From the NCBI RefSeq assembly GCF_040712315.1, contig NC_134024.1, positions 27,705,158 to 27,769,157 of the forward strand: a stretch of 64,000 nucleotides of DNA, written 5' to 3'. Position numbers and translations under genes: made by a program. This stretch comes from Castanea sativa (lineage: Eukaryota > Streptophyta > Magnoliopsida > Fagales > Fagaceae). Below are positions 10,995 to 23,291 of this stretch, piece after piece; positions within the stretch are counted from its first letter, which is position 1; every line of letters begins with the position of its first letter. Under the pieces are notes generated by a model, which was given only the letters and a program-made list of their open reading frames with translations, had not been told where the DNA came from and did no database searches.

Positions 10995-12831
10995 ATGATG
11001 ATGAAGACGAAGACATTCAAGGGTGCCAACGTGTTCATGTCGCGGAACCTGGTGCCTCCTGAAATCTTCGACACGCTTCACGACGCCCTTAAGCATAACG
11101 GCGCCGACGTCTTCCTCTGCTGCGACCCTTCTCGCTCTGCCCCTAACGATTACCACATCATCTCTTCCCCCGATCACGTATTATTCTATTCCCTTTCTTT
11201 TCTCTCTTTTTCTTTTCTTTTTTCACTTCAATTTCTCATTTCCACTCTCGTTTGCAGGAGAAGTTTCTGGACCTTAGAGCCAAAGGTTGCAATTTACTTG
11301 GTATGGTTTTTCACTTTACATTGCTACCGTTTTGGGAAATTTTGTTTATGTTAATATAGGTTGTGGTTTCTGACCTCTTTTTGGTTAAGTTTCTCTATTT
11401 GCTTGAAATTTCAATTTTGACCACCCAATGGGCTGCTTATTAGAAAGCAGACATATAATGGGCTATGGCTAAAGTGCAAACAACAACCATAAAGTTTGGG
11501 CTTCTTTGGATTTTACGACCTTGAAATTTCAGAATTTGAATTTTACCCCCATAAAGTTACCTTTCATCTGCATTAGCAGCAGTTCCCTCTGTGCATATTT
11601 TCCGTAAGCTTGTTACGCTTGTTTAGTTTGTCCAATGAAATTATGACACATAATTTTCCTTATGTTACATCATTCTCATTATGCCATATGACATTATTTT
11701 ATTGGACAAACAAAGCATGTGTGACACTTAGTAAAAAACATGGACAAAGGGGATGCTGACGCAAACCAAATATAACTTCAAGAGGTAAAATCTAAATTCT
11801 GAAATTTTAGGGTATAAGATCCAAAGAACCCCAAACATTAGGGGTGTAGTTTTCACTTTATCCATGGGTTATATTAATTAAGAAAGGAAGTAATATTGTT
11901 GTCAAGTCTTTTTTTTTTAATTTTTTTTTAACTTTATTTTGAGCCTGTACTATTTAGTGATTATTTAAACACTTTTCACTGTGAGCTTATTGGGATTTGG
12001 GTATTGGCTTGATTTTGGAATGTATTAGGGCATGCCAATGTGGGGCACTAACTTGGGGAATGTTTTTTTTTTGATTGTTTGGATTATGAACTATATGGTT
12101 ACTCATGTAGAGGTTTACTTTTAATGGTTTTTATAGCTGGGTTGTTAGTTTAATTTCTTGATTGGAAAACAAAACGGTTGCTGACTTTGATGTTCATTTG
12201 TTTGTTGGGTAGGTCCTCAATGTGTTCTTTCCTGTGCGAAAGAGAATAGAGCTTTGCCTAAACAAGGGTACACTTGTTGCTTTGCAATGGATGGTGTCAA
12301 AGTACTCGCATCAGGTTTTGAGGCGGATGAAAAGGTACCATGCTTATGGTACGTGTATGTATTTCTAAACTTTATGCATGAACTGCTTAAAAACGTGGCA
12401 CCTGTACTAAGACCTTTTTAGTCCTGAAAATTCTCTTAGTATATGTTTTTTTAATATAATTCAAGGCGGGGCATGCCTGGAAAGGCCTTTATCTCTGGAA
12501 TTTTGCCACATTTTCACATCTCTTGGTGTTGCTCTTTGCTTCTCATGCACTTTTCTATTGTTCACAATTAAAAAGAACTAATTAAAGCAATCAAATGGCT
12601 TTGTCTTTTTGACAGCCTTGTATTAGTACTGGCACTGTTTTGATTGGTGTGCTATTTTTAGCCAAAACATATTGTGCATATACATGAAAGTTTTGAAAAA
12701 AATAAAAAGCAGTAAAGGAATGTGTGATTTTTCTCATCATTCTCTTTTATTATTGTTGATAATTTCTAATTAAGTGCGTTTGTATTTAGTATCCCATATG
12801 TGATTTTCCTCATTTTTCACTTGCACTTAAA

Positions 12832-12869
<38 letters not shown>

Positions 12870-15800
12870 GTTAAAATAGAAACATTAGTAACAGCAATGG
12901 GAGGAGTGTTGCATCCTAAAGCATCTCTGGATGTTAGCTTTGTTATTGTGAAGAATGTTCTGGCTGCAAAATACAAGGTTTGGTATTTGTGTTGCTCCAT
13001 AATTGAAATTACACAATGAAAATTTTCTGCAATTTACTTTTCAAAAGAAGAAAAAGAAGAAGGAAGTGTTGCAGTCACTTTGAGGTGTTTGGTGTGCTAC
13101 ATGGTACTGTTCGTCTATTGTTTATTAGAGTTGGGTGGGACGTATCAGTTGGAGTTCTTGTAGAAATTTGTATTTGTATAGGTGTTACGTGTTGTAGATT
13201 ACATACATTGATGGGATGATATCACTGATTTTATTTAATAATCTTTACGTTTTCAGTGGGCTTTAAATATTCTGAAGAAACCAATTGTCACAATTGAGTG
13301 GTTGCATCAATGCTGGAATGAGCACCGTGTTGTTCCTCAGGAATCATTCAGAGTTCTTCCTTTTTCTGGAGTGACAATTTGTGTGACTCAAATTCCAGCA
13401 GGTTGTGATATTGGCTATTTGTTCTTCTGTTTATAATAAATTATTTGTTTGTGGTGCTAACCTGTTTGTTTATCTCAGATGAGCGAAAGGAGATTGAAAA
13501 GCTTATTACACAAAATGGTGGAAAATATTCTGCTGAACTGACCAAGAAGTGCACACATTTGATTTGCGATATATCCTTATCATGTTCCTTGAAAGAATTG
13601 CTTTGGTTTTGAATTGCTTGAACATTTGTTTCTATCAGTGTGACAGTAATAAAGTATACTTCTCAGTTTTATTAACAAAGCATTGTTGCAGCCTTATGGG
13701 TTGACAGCATAAATTTATTTTGTCATTCTGCTGTGTCTGCCACATCCTACATACAATATCATTGTGCCCTTTTGGTTTGAGTGTGTATAAAAATTTATAC
13801 ATTTGAGCATTCCCTGAACTAGCTAAAGTATCTCCAGATTATTTCCCTTTCTGGCTGCATAAGTGAATTTTTAACAAGACTATCAGTACTTTCATCAATG
13901 GTTGACTTTAAAAATATTAAATGTTATTTAACTTGGAATTTATTGTTGTTGCATCTTGCACTCCTCTAGGTGACAACTACAATCTCAGCTTTGCATGCTC
14001 TATCTGCTGGGGTGTTTGTTAGTCAGTTTGGAGGTGGAGTTTTCAACCAAACTGATCATGTCAGTTTGGTAGAAATGATAATTAGACGAAACCAAAAATA
14101 CCTAATGAACATATTCTATTCAAACTGATTATGATCCATTTGGTCAGTTTGATTTCATACATGTGGGCCTATAGTTGGGCCACTCTGAAATGCAAGGCCC
14201 AAGTACTTTAAAAATCAAGGCCTGAATGGTATTTGCCTTTTTGTGGCTCCAAATTTAAGATCCTCTTACTTTTTAATTAGCTATGGTAATTAGACAGCTT
14301 TCGATACTAAAAAAATTAAAATGATCTTGAGCCTTGGCCCAAAACATAAAAATATATGGTATAGGCGGTTAAGTTAAGTTTGGTTATGTTTAATTGGTTG
14401 ACCACTAAATGAACTGAAACTATTTGGATTCTTTATAAAACCAATCTGAATCAATCAACCTAAAAAACCAAACCAAGCTGCTCAATTTGGTTGGTTTGGT
14501 TTGGTTCACTCAATTGGTTTAATGGTTTCTTTTCACACTGCTACAACATGTGGTGTTTTTCTCTTAACTCATCTAGTGAGCATGCCATTGTCACCTAACT
14601 ATATTTCAATATCTATTTATCTGCACCTCCAGTATACTCTATTGGCTTCCTTTGCATGATTTTTTTTTTGGCTTAATAAATTTTTTATTACTTATCAAGG
14701 TATCTCCTGATCCACACCTATCACTATTTTTGTTTTGGAATTCTTCAATATAGTTTACTGTATGTACCTTTGTGCTCTTGACTATTCTTAAGCTGCTGAA
14801 GGTGACAAATACAAGGTTGCCCGACGATGGGGTCATATTTATATTGTAACTCGGAAATGGTTCTATCAATCCATTGCTAGAAGAGGTGGTACTTTCTTTC
14901 GTAAGATGTTATATATCTTCTGCCGCCTTTAAATTCACAGCATATTGTATTTCTCTTTGTCAAGGTTTTTGCGCATTGTATCTGACCTTTGATTTCTTTC
15001 TTGGATGAATAGCTTGTTTAAATGAGGACTCCTATCCTGTTCAGGGTGGTTCTGTATCTTCAAATAAGAATGTAAGGAATTGCCTGACTCTGCAGCATAG
15101 CCTGGACAAGGGTATTGGAAATTCACAGTCTGTGCCATCCACATCGGAAGATTTAAACTCTCAAGCTGCTCCCAGCATTGGGTTTGTCGATTCAGATCTA
15201 GAAGCCACTGTGTCGCAGAATGTGTCTTCTGCTATTTTGGATCCTCCTGTCTTTGTTAAGGAGGGGGATTTTGAAAAACCTACCATGCAGCCCAAAAATG
15301 AAACAAGCCTTGATGGTTTTGTTGCCAATGACTCTCAATCTGAAGATGGTGATCTGTACTTGTCAGAGTGTAGAATATTACTTGTTGGCTTTGAAGTTTC
15401 TGAAATGCGTAAACTAGTCAGTATGGTGCGTAGAGGTGGAGGATCCCGGTATATGTCATTCAATGATAAATTGACACACATAGTAGTTGGATCTCCTTCA
15501 GAGATGTAAGTGCTGACTCTTTTTAGCAAAAAGATTATTGTAAATTATTTTTGACTCTTTCTTTATGCAATTCTTTAAGGTCCCTTGCTAGTATGGTGAC
15601 TTATGACATTTATGTGATATTCCTTTTATTTGCATTGGCTCTCTATTATTCTTGCTGAGTTGGGGAAGTATCTTCCCTTATTTGTATTAGCTTTATCTCT
15701 CACTTGCTTTTGTAATTTTTTAGTGAGAAAAAGGAGGTAAGGAGCCTTGCAGCTTTGGGTGTCATTTATGTAGTTAAACCCACCTGGCTAGAGGATTGTG

Positions 15801-18800
15801 ATTGCGAAAAGAAAGAGATCCCTGTTCTACAGAGATACATAGCCTATGATCTACTTCTTCCAAAAGGTTTGCCTTTTTTTATATAAGAAGTCCTGGTTTG
15901 TGTGTGTGTTTTAAATTTCACATCCTAATTCAAGCCGGACTTATGTCGTTATTTGGGCTGTTTTTATTTCTTTCATTTGTTTGATTGGTACTTGTCAACT
16001 ATATGCTTTTGAGTATGTTATACATCTTCATATTAACTTGTAAATTGTGATCACGTAGATTCTGTCTTCTCCACAAAAGGAGCAGTGATTGGAGTAGCCA
16101 GCTTAAATCAAAGTAAAAACTACACAGCTCATCCTAGCATATCATCCGATCAGGTACTGGGGAATAGGAACTCTGGAATTGGATTGCCATCATTGGAGAA
16201 AAACAAAGAAGAGAGGTCAGAAATCAACATGAATGGAGACAGTTCTCTTAAAGCAACAGCAAAATTTTCTGAGCAAAGTCTACTTCCTGTTATAAATGGT
16301 AAAGGTAATGGTCAATTGACGGATAAAAAAAAAGGTCGGCAGAAGACACAACATGATTCCAGTGTTAAAAATGGGAAGCCATCAAGCGTGTTCAAGGGGA
16401 GAGTATTTTGCTTCTCAAATTCCTTTCCTGAGGATAGGGTAAGTTGTTAAAATTCATACTTCAATTTTGCACCACAGTGACCATGGCCTTGGCATAATTA
16501 TCACCATTTAGAAGTTCACTGATGTGCCTCTGGTTGTAAATGTCAATGTTAATTTGTAAATGTAGGAGAAATGTACACTGGGTATTTTTAATAAATCTAG
16601 AAAATAGTATTCATGTCATGTTGCAAAAAGAAAATTTGTGCACTAAATAGGACTTGGAATATGAAACACGAACTTGCAGTCTTGCAAACTCGCCTGAAAC
16701 TAAAGGTCTTTGGTTGATATGTTAAGAATTCTATATTTAATGGTAGAATACATATTTCTTTTATAGTAAACAATTTGGGTTTGGATTAGGCTTCTGAGTT
16801 CTGTCCATTAACTTGAAATCATCCTCTTAATATTTTCATGATAATGTTATGCACGCGCACACACATTGAATCCACCTAGACTGGGGCTTTAGTTTGTGTG
16901 TATCTTAATTCACATTGGCATTACAAAACATCAAATAAGATTCTACAGATTGGTTTGAACACTAGAAGCAGTTATGGATATGTTGTAAGATTTTAGAAGA
17001 AAGAGTATTTGCTGGTTAACCTCTGAGAACTTGATTGCTCGTTTTGCACCTACTAGCATTCATTTTTTGGGTTTTGCTAATTGTTTCTAATTCTCAAATT
17101 TTTTTTTGGGTTGAATATATATTAATTTTTTGTGTTATTTCTTTTTTTAGTATGTAGTAATGAATTTGAGACAGGTATAGAATATTTAAATATGTTTAAC
17201 TGTTAACTGTGATCTCTTCTCCCAGAGGGTTGAGATTGTTCAATGGGTAGTTCAAGGAGGAGGAAAGGTAGTGGATGATCCTGTGAAACAAAATATGCAC
17301 TATACTATTCAGTGTCATGGTGTAATAACCAGGTCTGTAGACGCTCCCCAAACCACATGTGTATCCAGTCACTGGATCCGGTCTTGTTTAGAGGTATGCG
17401 TAACTGATTCATTTATGCACATTTTTCTGTTAACATTGACCACTGGCTGTTGCTAGCTATTTTATGTCTTAGAATAATAAATTGACAAAGGTTTAAATCA
17501 GTAAACTCCAAAATGGAGTTCCTAGATATGCAATATAAGAAATGTATGTGCATCCATGATCCACCAGCTATTATGTTCGTTGCTTTATTTGGTCGGTAGG
17601 AAAGAATAAAAGAGGAACATGTACAATTTTTTGTTTGGTTTATCAACTACACAGAATACATGTGGTTGGCCCTAATCTTGCGTGGAACCAATTATGTGTC
17701 TTCCTCCCTTTTTTTGCAACTTTCTGTAAAAAAATAAAATGGAGAAATCTGTTGATGCTGTTCATCTTATGGTTGTGGTCTTTGGTAGGCAATTAGAGCA
17801 GGATTGGATTCTTTCTATAGATTTGTGGGTTTTGGTTTTGGTGGTAGACGGAATAGGGTTTGGCAGGATGCTTGGTGTGTTGATAGGAATGTAGCATCCT
17901 TATATGGCTATGGTGTTGGACTGCATTGAGATGCACAATGGAGGAATTCAATGGATCCCACATTTGTGAAATCTGCCCATGATTGGCTGCTAGAACTCTT
18001 TATATATGGGCCGAAACAGGTATGGAGGATAAGTTGTTTTGGAGATTTTGTAAGGATGGATGTTTTAGTGCTCGCTTTTTCTATGAGGTTTTGAGAGGTG
18101 CTGGCCGTTTGAATTTCCCTAGGAAGGCTATTTGGTGGGTTAAAGTACCTAACAAGGTCCTTAATGTGGTTTGTGATTTTGGTGGAAGTTCTTACCATAG
18201 GCAACTAGGTGAAGAGGGGTATGGTTTTGGCAAATTGGTGTGTTGTGTAAGAGCATTCATAGCAGGCTAGGTAAACTAACATTTTGCCAAAATAATAGCT
18301 AATCACACTAAAGCACTGTGCATCAGGATCAATATTTTGATGTGTAAAATAACAAATGAGCAGTACCTCAATACACTTATGGTGGTACTGTTCATCAACA
18401 AACCAAAAAAAAATTTAAATATGTATTTTAATTTCACTCTCTCTCTCTCTCTCATGCACCTATTGCAAAATTGGCGGTGGTGTGTAGATCTGCTGGTGGT
18501 TGTGTGGCGATTGGCGGTGGAGCATTGATCTGGTGGATGACATGGAAGAGAAAGTACAATTTGGAAGTGAAAAGTTCTATGGAGTAAATCACGGAGGTAG
18601 GTGCTACAGTGTAGCCAAGATTCAAGGAGCATGATATTGTGCAATGATCATGCTACTTGACACTTGGGAAGGTGCATGCAGTAGATCTATTAGGTGAGTT
18701 TAGATGCAAGAAGTAAAAGTACTTGGTGGTTTGAGACTCACAAAAGGAATCAATCTTGAAGGATAATAATGGGTTGGTGGTTAAGGGGGTATTATGTTAC

Positions 18801-21800
18801 AAGGGTGTGGCTTGAGTTGATCTGTGCATCAATCTGGTGGCTGAGTTTGGAGAGAAAATGTGAAATTGGGGAGAGATGGGGTGAAAATAGTGAGGTTTTA
18901 GATCAAATTTGGCTAACAGTGCATTGAGGTTGATGTGAATGCTCCAAATGCTCCAAGAGTAATGAGGAACTGTGGATCACCTTTTTGTTGTTGTTGAATG
19001 AAGCTGTGGATTGCTTGCTACTTCTTATAAACTACCACTTGTCCCTAAACTTCAATTGTTAGCAAATAGCAAATTTAATCATTTAACCATTATTATAACT
19101 CTATCCCTTACTTGTAAGCTCAGACCAGCCCTTAATAAGTGGGGTCCAACATTGCGTTTTTTTGTTTTTGTTTTTTAAATTTTAAATAGAAGGTAGAGTG
19201 GAGATGGGATTTGAACTTAGGACCACCTGTTCTAATACCATGATACTTTATTAAGTTGTTAGAAAATGAGAGTTTAATCACGTAACCATTATTTTGCCTA
19301 CTCTATTGTCCAGTGGCTATTAAATTATGGAACTTTATATTTCTAGTCTTTGGACTAAATTGGGTAATGCCTGAGACGTTGGAAGACTTACTTCAATGTT
19401 GGCGACATAGTAAAAGCTTTCAGAAATAAAGTATGGAATGTGGTTACTGGTTGCTTAATGTGGCCTATGTGGAAGGAGAGGAATAGGAGGACATATGTAG
19501 ATGAAGAATTGTCTTTACAGGGATTAAGTCTCAACTCATAAGATCATTATTCTATCGGTTGTCATTGGATTATAGTAGACCACCTATGTTCTATGACTCA
19601 ATCGATTCTGTTTTCACTTGGTTTTTGTAATGAAGTTTTGTGTCTTCAGCCTGTATACTTCATAAATTCCTCTTTTGTACATATGTTGCTTCTTTAATGA
19701 AAGTCTCATTACCTATAAAAAAATTCTGAAAAAAAAACCTTTAGAATCTATGAGTGTGTTTTATCTATATATCTGAAGGAAGATGAATATGGGTTAGAAC
19801 ATTGATTAGCATTCAGATATTTTCTATGATTACCCCTTTTGGTTAAGCAACAAGACTGCACTCATCTTATAACCTTCTGTAATTTTTTTTCTTCTGATTC
19901 ATAAGATTCTGCCATCACCTTATTCTGCTGTCTTAAATAGTAAATAAGAATTATGAACTAATTTGATTAATCTTTACTGATTTAATAATTCTGTTTCTGC
20001 ATGTGCTGTTGTTCTAGTTTTTTCCCTTTTACTTGATCAGCTTTATTTATTAGTAATTGGAGATGGCAGCTAGGGATGAACCATCATCTTATTTCTTTTG
20101 AAGTCTTATAAGACTGTCCCCTGGAAATTGCTGATGGGATTAAAATGTCTGTTTTTAAGGAGGATTATTTGCTGGATGTTGGCAGTCACATTCTCTATTC
20201 TCCACTTCCCTGCCGGATTCCCTTGCCTGGGTTTGAGAGATTCCGAGTCTGTGTTTCACAATATGAGGAGAAAGATAGACAACTATTAAGAAACTTGTGT
20301 TTTGTTCTCGGAGCTAAATTTGCGGAAAAACTTACTAAAAAGGTTACCCATTTATTATGTAAATTCACCAATGGACCAAAGTATGAGGCTGCTCGTAAAT
20401 GGGGGATACACTCAATTACATCAGAGTGGATATATGAGTGTATCAGGCAGGTATGTTCAGATATTCTGTGTCTGTGTTATGTGTGTGTGTGTTGCAGGGG
20501 GCAGGGGGGGGGGGGGGTGTGATTTGTTTATGTTTACTTGTGTTTGAGCATGCTTTGTGCCTCTGTGTGTGTGCGTGTGCGTGCGTGCGTGCAAATTCAT
20601 GCTTTTATACAGATGGGTAGCTATCGAATACCTAGGGGAGCCAGGCAATTCTTTCAGAGGGTTTTCGCAAAATAGTGCTGTAAATTTGGGAGAAGTCGCA
20701 CAATGGGGTCATATTGTTACTGTGTATGTGTGTGGGTGGCTTTTTTAGAGAGGGGTGGAGTTGGGGGGGGGGGTAGACATGCTTTTTGGAACCGTAGACA
20801 TAATAATATGTTTTGAGTTCTTTGTCTACTGACAGAATGAAGTTGTTGCTCTGGATTCATTTTGCCCGAAAGAGGTCACTGTTCAAGACCAAGAGGCAGG
20901 ATTGTGTACCACGAGTCAGTTTCCTACACAAGCTGTGCGGATGGTATCTGGAGATAGTCCCTCTTGCTTTCCTAGTCAATCACAAGACTTAAGAAACACA
21001 GCAACTCAGTGTACCTTTAGCAGAAATGACAGCTTTAAGGAAGAATCTGAACAATCAAGTGTGTTCAACAAAAGGGCAAAGCTTTTGGATGATGATGACC
21101 AAAAGGATCTGCCTTCCTCTAAAGTACATTTAAGAGATCCCATCAACTTGAATGCCATTGGAGACAACATAACAAAAGATAATGGGGAAGTTTCTCATGC
21201 TGTTCCTGATGTTGCTGCTGCTATTGAGGACTTGTTGGAGCAGACAAGCAAGGTAAAAAATGGTGATGATTCTTTTATATCTTGGTTGGTAATCAACTTT
21301 GTTGGTTGACTTATTTTGCTGCCTGTTTTGTTTGTAAGATTCATGATCAGAATTCACCAGGAAGGACTGGGTGTGATAAAAATGTATCCTTATATTGTGA
21401 TCATTCTTTACACATATTTCATGTACTGTAAATTCCAAATCAGTTTTAGTCCTTGATGATGGAACAGCTTTTCTCATCTGATTATTCAATCCTTGGTCGA
21501 GACCATTCAGATGCTCACTCTGTTGTAGGGTTGTCTAAACACTGGTTAAACAGGTACATCTCCGAGAATCCTATGCTTGTTGAAATTTATTGAAAATTTG
21601 CATTTTTTTTTTTATCATAAAGAATGAAAATGAGATGAATGACGTTTTCAGATTTAGTATGAAAATCCTTACTGTATATTTAGCACCCCCCCCCCCCCCC
21701 CACCCAACACACACACAAAAAGACAAAAAAAAAAAAAAAGAAAAAGAAATTGTAGCAGTGGAAGTGTGCTAGCAATTCACATCAGATAATTCTTTTTGAG

Positions 21801-23291
21801 TAATTGCAGTTCTTATATATATATATATATATTTTATTTATTTATTTTTAATTTAACTAATTCAGTGAAAAAATTAAGATATTATTAAAATAGAATTATT
21901 CACAGCATTTGTTTACTTTTCTAGTTCAATATAATTATTTCATTATATAGTTGAGCTTGGTACTTATCTGACTTAATTTCCCATCCTAGGTGCTATCTCG
22001 TGTAGTTTGTATAGAAGCATACTGTGATTTTACTAGTAGAATTCCTCACTTTGATTTGTGTTTTTGATAAACTGGGATTTTTGGAGTCATACAGAGAGCT
22101 GAGTACTTATTTTATCCTCTTCTCAGCTGAATTTTGGTTCTACCATTTTTAATGCAGAGAACTCTGAGTACTTATTTGATCTTCTTCTGATCTGAAGTTT
22201 GATTTTACCATTGATGCTACTGTGCATGCTTTTGTTGAATATCCGTCTCTTGGTATTCCAAGTAATGTTTTATAAAGATAAGTTTCATCTCACGTATGTG
22301 CATTAGAAAACTGGTTTGGTCCCCTACCCTCGGTGTTCCCATAGCCTAATCTGTGACTGCATGGTTTTGGTGTTTTGTTGGTTCTTTCTGTCGGTGCTTC
22401 TATATTTTCTTTAGGGCAGAAATTGAAGTTGTGCTGCTATGTAATAATTGATCTTTACAATACTGATGATCCGATTTTTGTCTGAAGTACTTGCTGCTGC
22501 CACTATGATTCTGTGACAGTTATAAACTTTATGATGTTTTTTTGAATCCCAGGACTTGTTTCTTGACATAACTGACCACTTCCAACTTCAAAAGCAAAAC
22601 ATTTCCTCAAATAAATGGTTACCCTAATGTCTACAAGACTGTGTCCTCAAATCTTAAAATTACTAGTCTAGAAACCAAAATTATTTATCAAAATAAAATA
22701 ACCCTTCCCCAAACCATACTTGCTGGAGTCTGCAGTTTGTTTTACCTCTTCTTTTGACTCTGGCATTGATGTATTTTTCAGGACTGGGAAAAATGATGAT
22801 GTTTGCAATCCTTCTGGAGATAGAAGTGCAGGAATATATGATGGTTTTAGTGAAACACAAACGGAGTCTCAGGTTTGAGCAATTCCTTATCTGGATATTA
22901 TTGGTTGTTTGCAATTTGCATGATTGAAGTACAGTGATTATCTAATATGTTTGAAATAATGTGTTAGTAGTGTATTGGCTTTGAGAGGAAAGATAAAATT
23001 TTTCATTCTCTCTTAGCATTTGTAAACTTATCCTGTGCTAAGTGCATCTCCGATTGGCATCCTGTTTTGAAACTGTGTTTTTTCAAAATACAATTTTTAT
23101 AAACCTCAATTTTTTCTATGCACAACAGCTGAAAATATAGCTGTACCAAGCGTGTATATGTGGTGTTTTAAGTTTTCCATTGTGAAGATAGTGTTCAAAT
23201 TTTGCTCTTGCAGGTTGTTGGTTATGAAGAAGATTTGTCAGGCAGGCAAATGCTTATAGACAAAGTTCGAACACGAAGTAGCTTAACTTGA
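10995..23291 (+). CDS. MEI1: MEI1-like / TopBP1-like multi-BRCT protein
   Basis: My exon model: 10995-11177, 11258-11300, 12213-12334, 12870-12977, 13257-13401, 13479-13570, 14792-14885, 15013-15505, 15724-15866, 16059-16438, 17226-17393, 20160-20450, 20836-21252, 21339-21383, 21468-21553, 22782-22872, 23214-23291. The CDS is 2979 nt (992 aa) with all phases consistent. BRCT repeats lie at about residues 1-95, 95-190, 190-272, 378-472, 586-665 and 685-765. The conserved BRCT tryptophan is visible in [32 protein letters not shown] and TSEWIYEC. A basic NKRAK near residue 830 suggests nuclear import. The C-terminus ends [17 protein letters not shown], which I recall as near-identical in Arabidopsis MEI1 (At1g77320; about 970 aa). 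BRCT repeats bind phosphoproteins in DNA-damage signalling; MEI1 is needed for meiotic break repair. Introns 6 and 14 show U12-type signals, and introns 2 and 11 carry transposons. Confidence 0.93.
11456..11872. mobile_element. Fold-back MITE in intron 2 of the MEI1-like gene
   Basis: The left arm (ctatggctaaagtgcaaac, then cataaagtttggg and ttctttggat) and the complement of the right arm (ccatggataaagtgaaaac, then taatgtttgggg and ttctttggat) are imperfect inverted repeats of about 60 bases. The element is non-coding and lies wholly within the intron. Confidence 0.65.
12839..12868 (+). repeat. (CT)n tract forming the polypyrimidine tract of intron 3
   Basis: About 14 CT units run straight into the acceptor CAG at 12867-12869. 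The microsatellite therefore serves as the polypyrimidine tract of exon 4's splice acceptor, so length changes could affect splicing. Confidence 0.8.
13571..14791 (+). other. Candidate U12-type AT-AA intron (intron 6, MEI1-like gene)
   Basis: After the codon GAT at 13568-13570 the sequence is ATATCCTT, an exact match to the U12-type AT-AC donor consensus. The next protein segment ([14 protein letters not shown]) begins at 14792 in frame. The intron would end CTTAA, with ctcttgac (14775-14782) as a plausible U12 branch site whose adenosine is about 10 nt from the splice site. The AG one base later gives a frame with an early stop after the same donor. Alternatives are donor 13569 with acceptor AG at 14791-14792 (AT-AG, loses one residue), or a weak GT donor at 13584 with that AG (adds a few residues). 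The intron also holds repeat-like sequence at about 13990-14560. Confidence 0.6.
17800..19725 (+). mobile_element. L1-like LINE remnant in intron 11 of the MEI1-like gene
   Basis: Translations at about 17811-18245 resemble the zf-RVT region found after reverse transcriptase in plant LINEs ([20 protein letters not shown], then [16 protein letters not shown]). The match resumes at about 19297 ([26 protein letters not shown]) and runs to a 3' end near 19725 with A-rich sequence. Stops and frameshifts are frequent, so it is dead and 5'-truncated. The gap 18251-19296 is later inserted sequence. It lies in the same orientation as the host gene. Confidence 0.75.
18251..18945. mobile_element. MITE-like element inserted in the LINE
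   Basis: The left terminus gagcattcatagcag is matched by the complement of gatgtgaatgctc at the right (gagcattcacatc). The ends resemble those of the TTA-flanked element at 2099-2812. No clean target duplication was found and the right boundary is approximate. The following segment to about 19296 is also foreign to the LINE, but I could not classify it. Confidence 0.45.
20461..20590 (+). repeat. GT/GC microsatellites and a G14 run in intron 12
   Basis: Runs of TG repeats, a 14-base G homopolymer (20504-20517) and alternating gtgcgtgcgtgc are clustered just after the donor of exon 12. There is no coding signal. Such runs are prone to sequencing error. Confidence 0.8.
21384..21467 (+). other. 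U12-type GT-AG intron (intron 14, MEI1-like gene)
   Basis: The donor is GTATCCTT, an exact match to the GT subtype of the U12 donor. Near the 3' end tccttgat (about 21449-21456) matches the U12 branch consensus TTCCTTRAY, with its adenosine about 11-12 nt before the acceptor ACAG at 21464-21467. The intron is only 84 nt, phase 0, and joins exon 14 (ending ...CDKN) to exon 15 ([10 protein letters not shown]). Confidence 0.8.

Noticed and set aside
13584..14792. Ordinary GT-AG intron 6 (donor GTTCCTTG)
   Set aside because: In frame, but the donor is very weak for a U2 intron and the model adds residues not expected from the family. Kept as an alternative to be tested by RNA.
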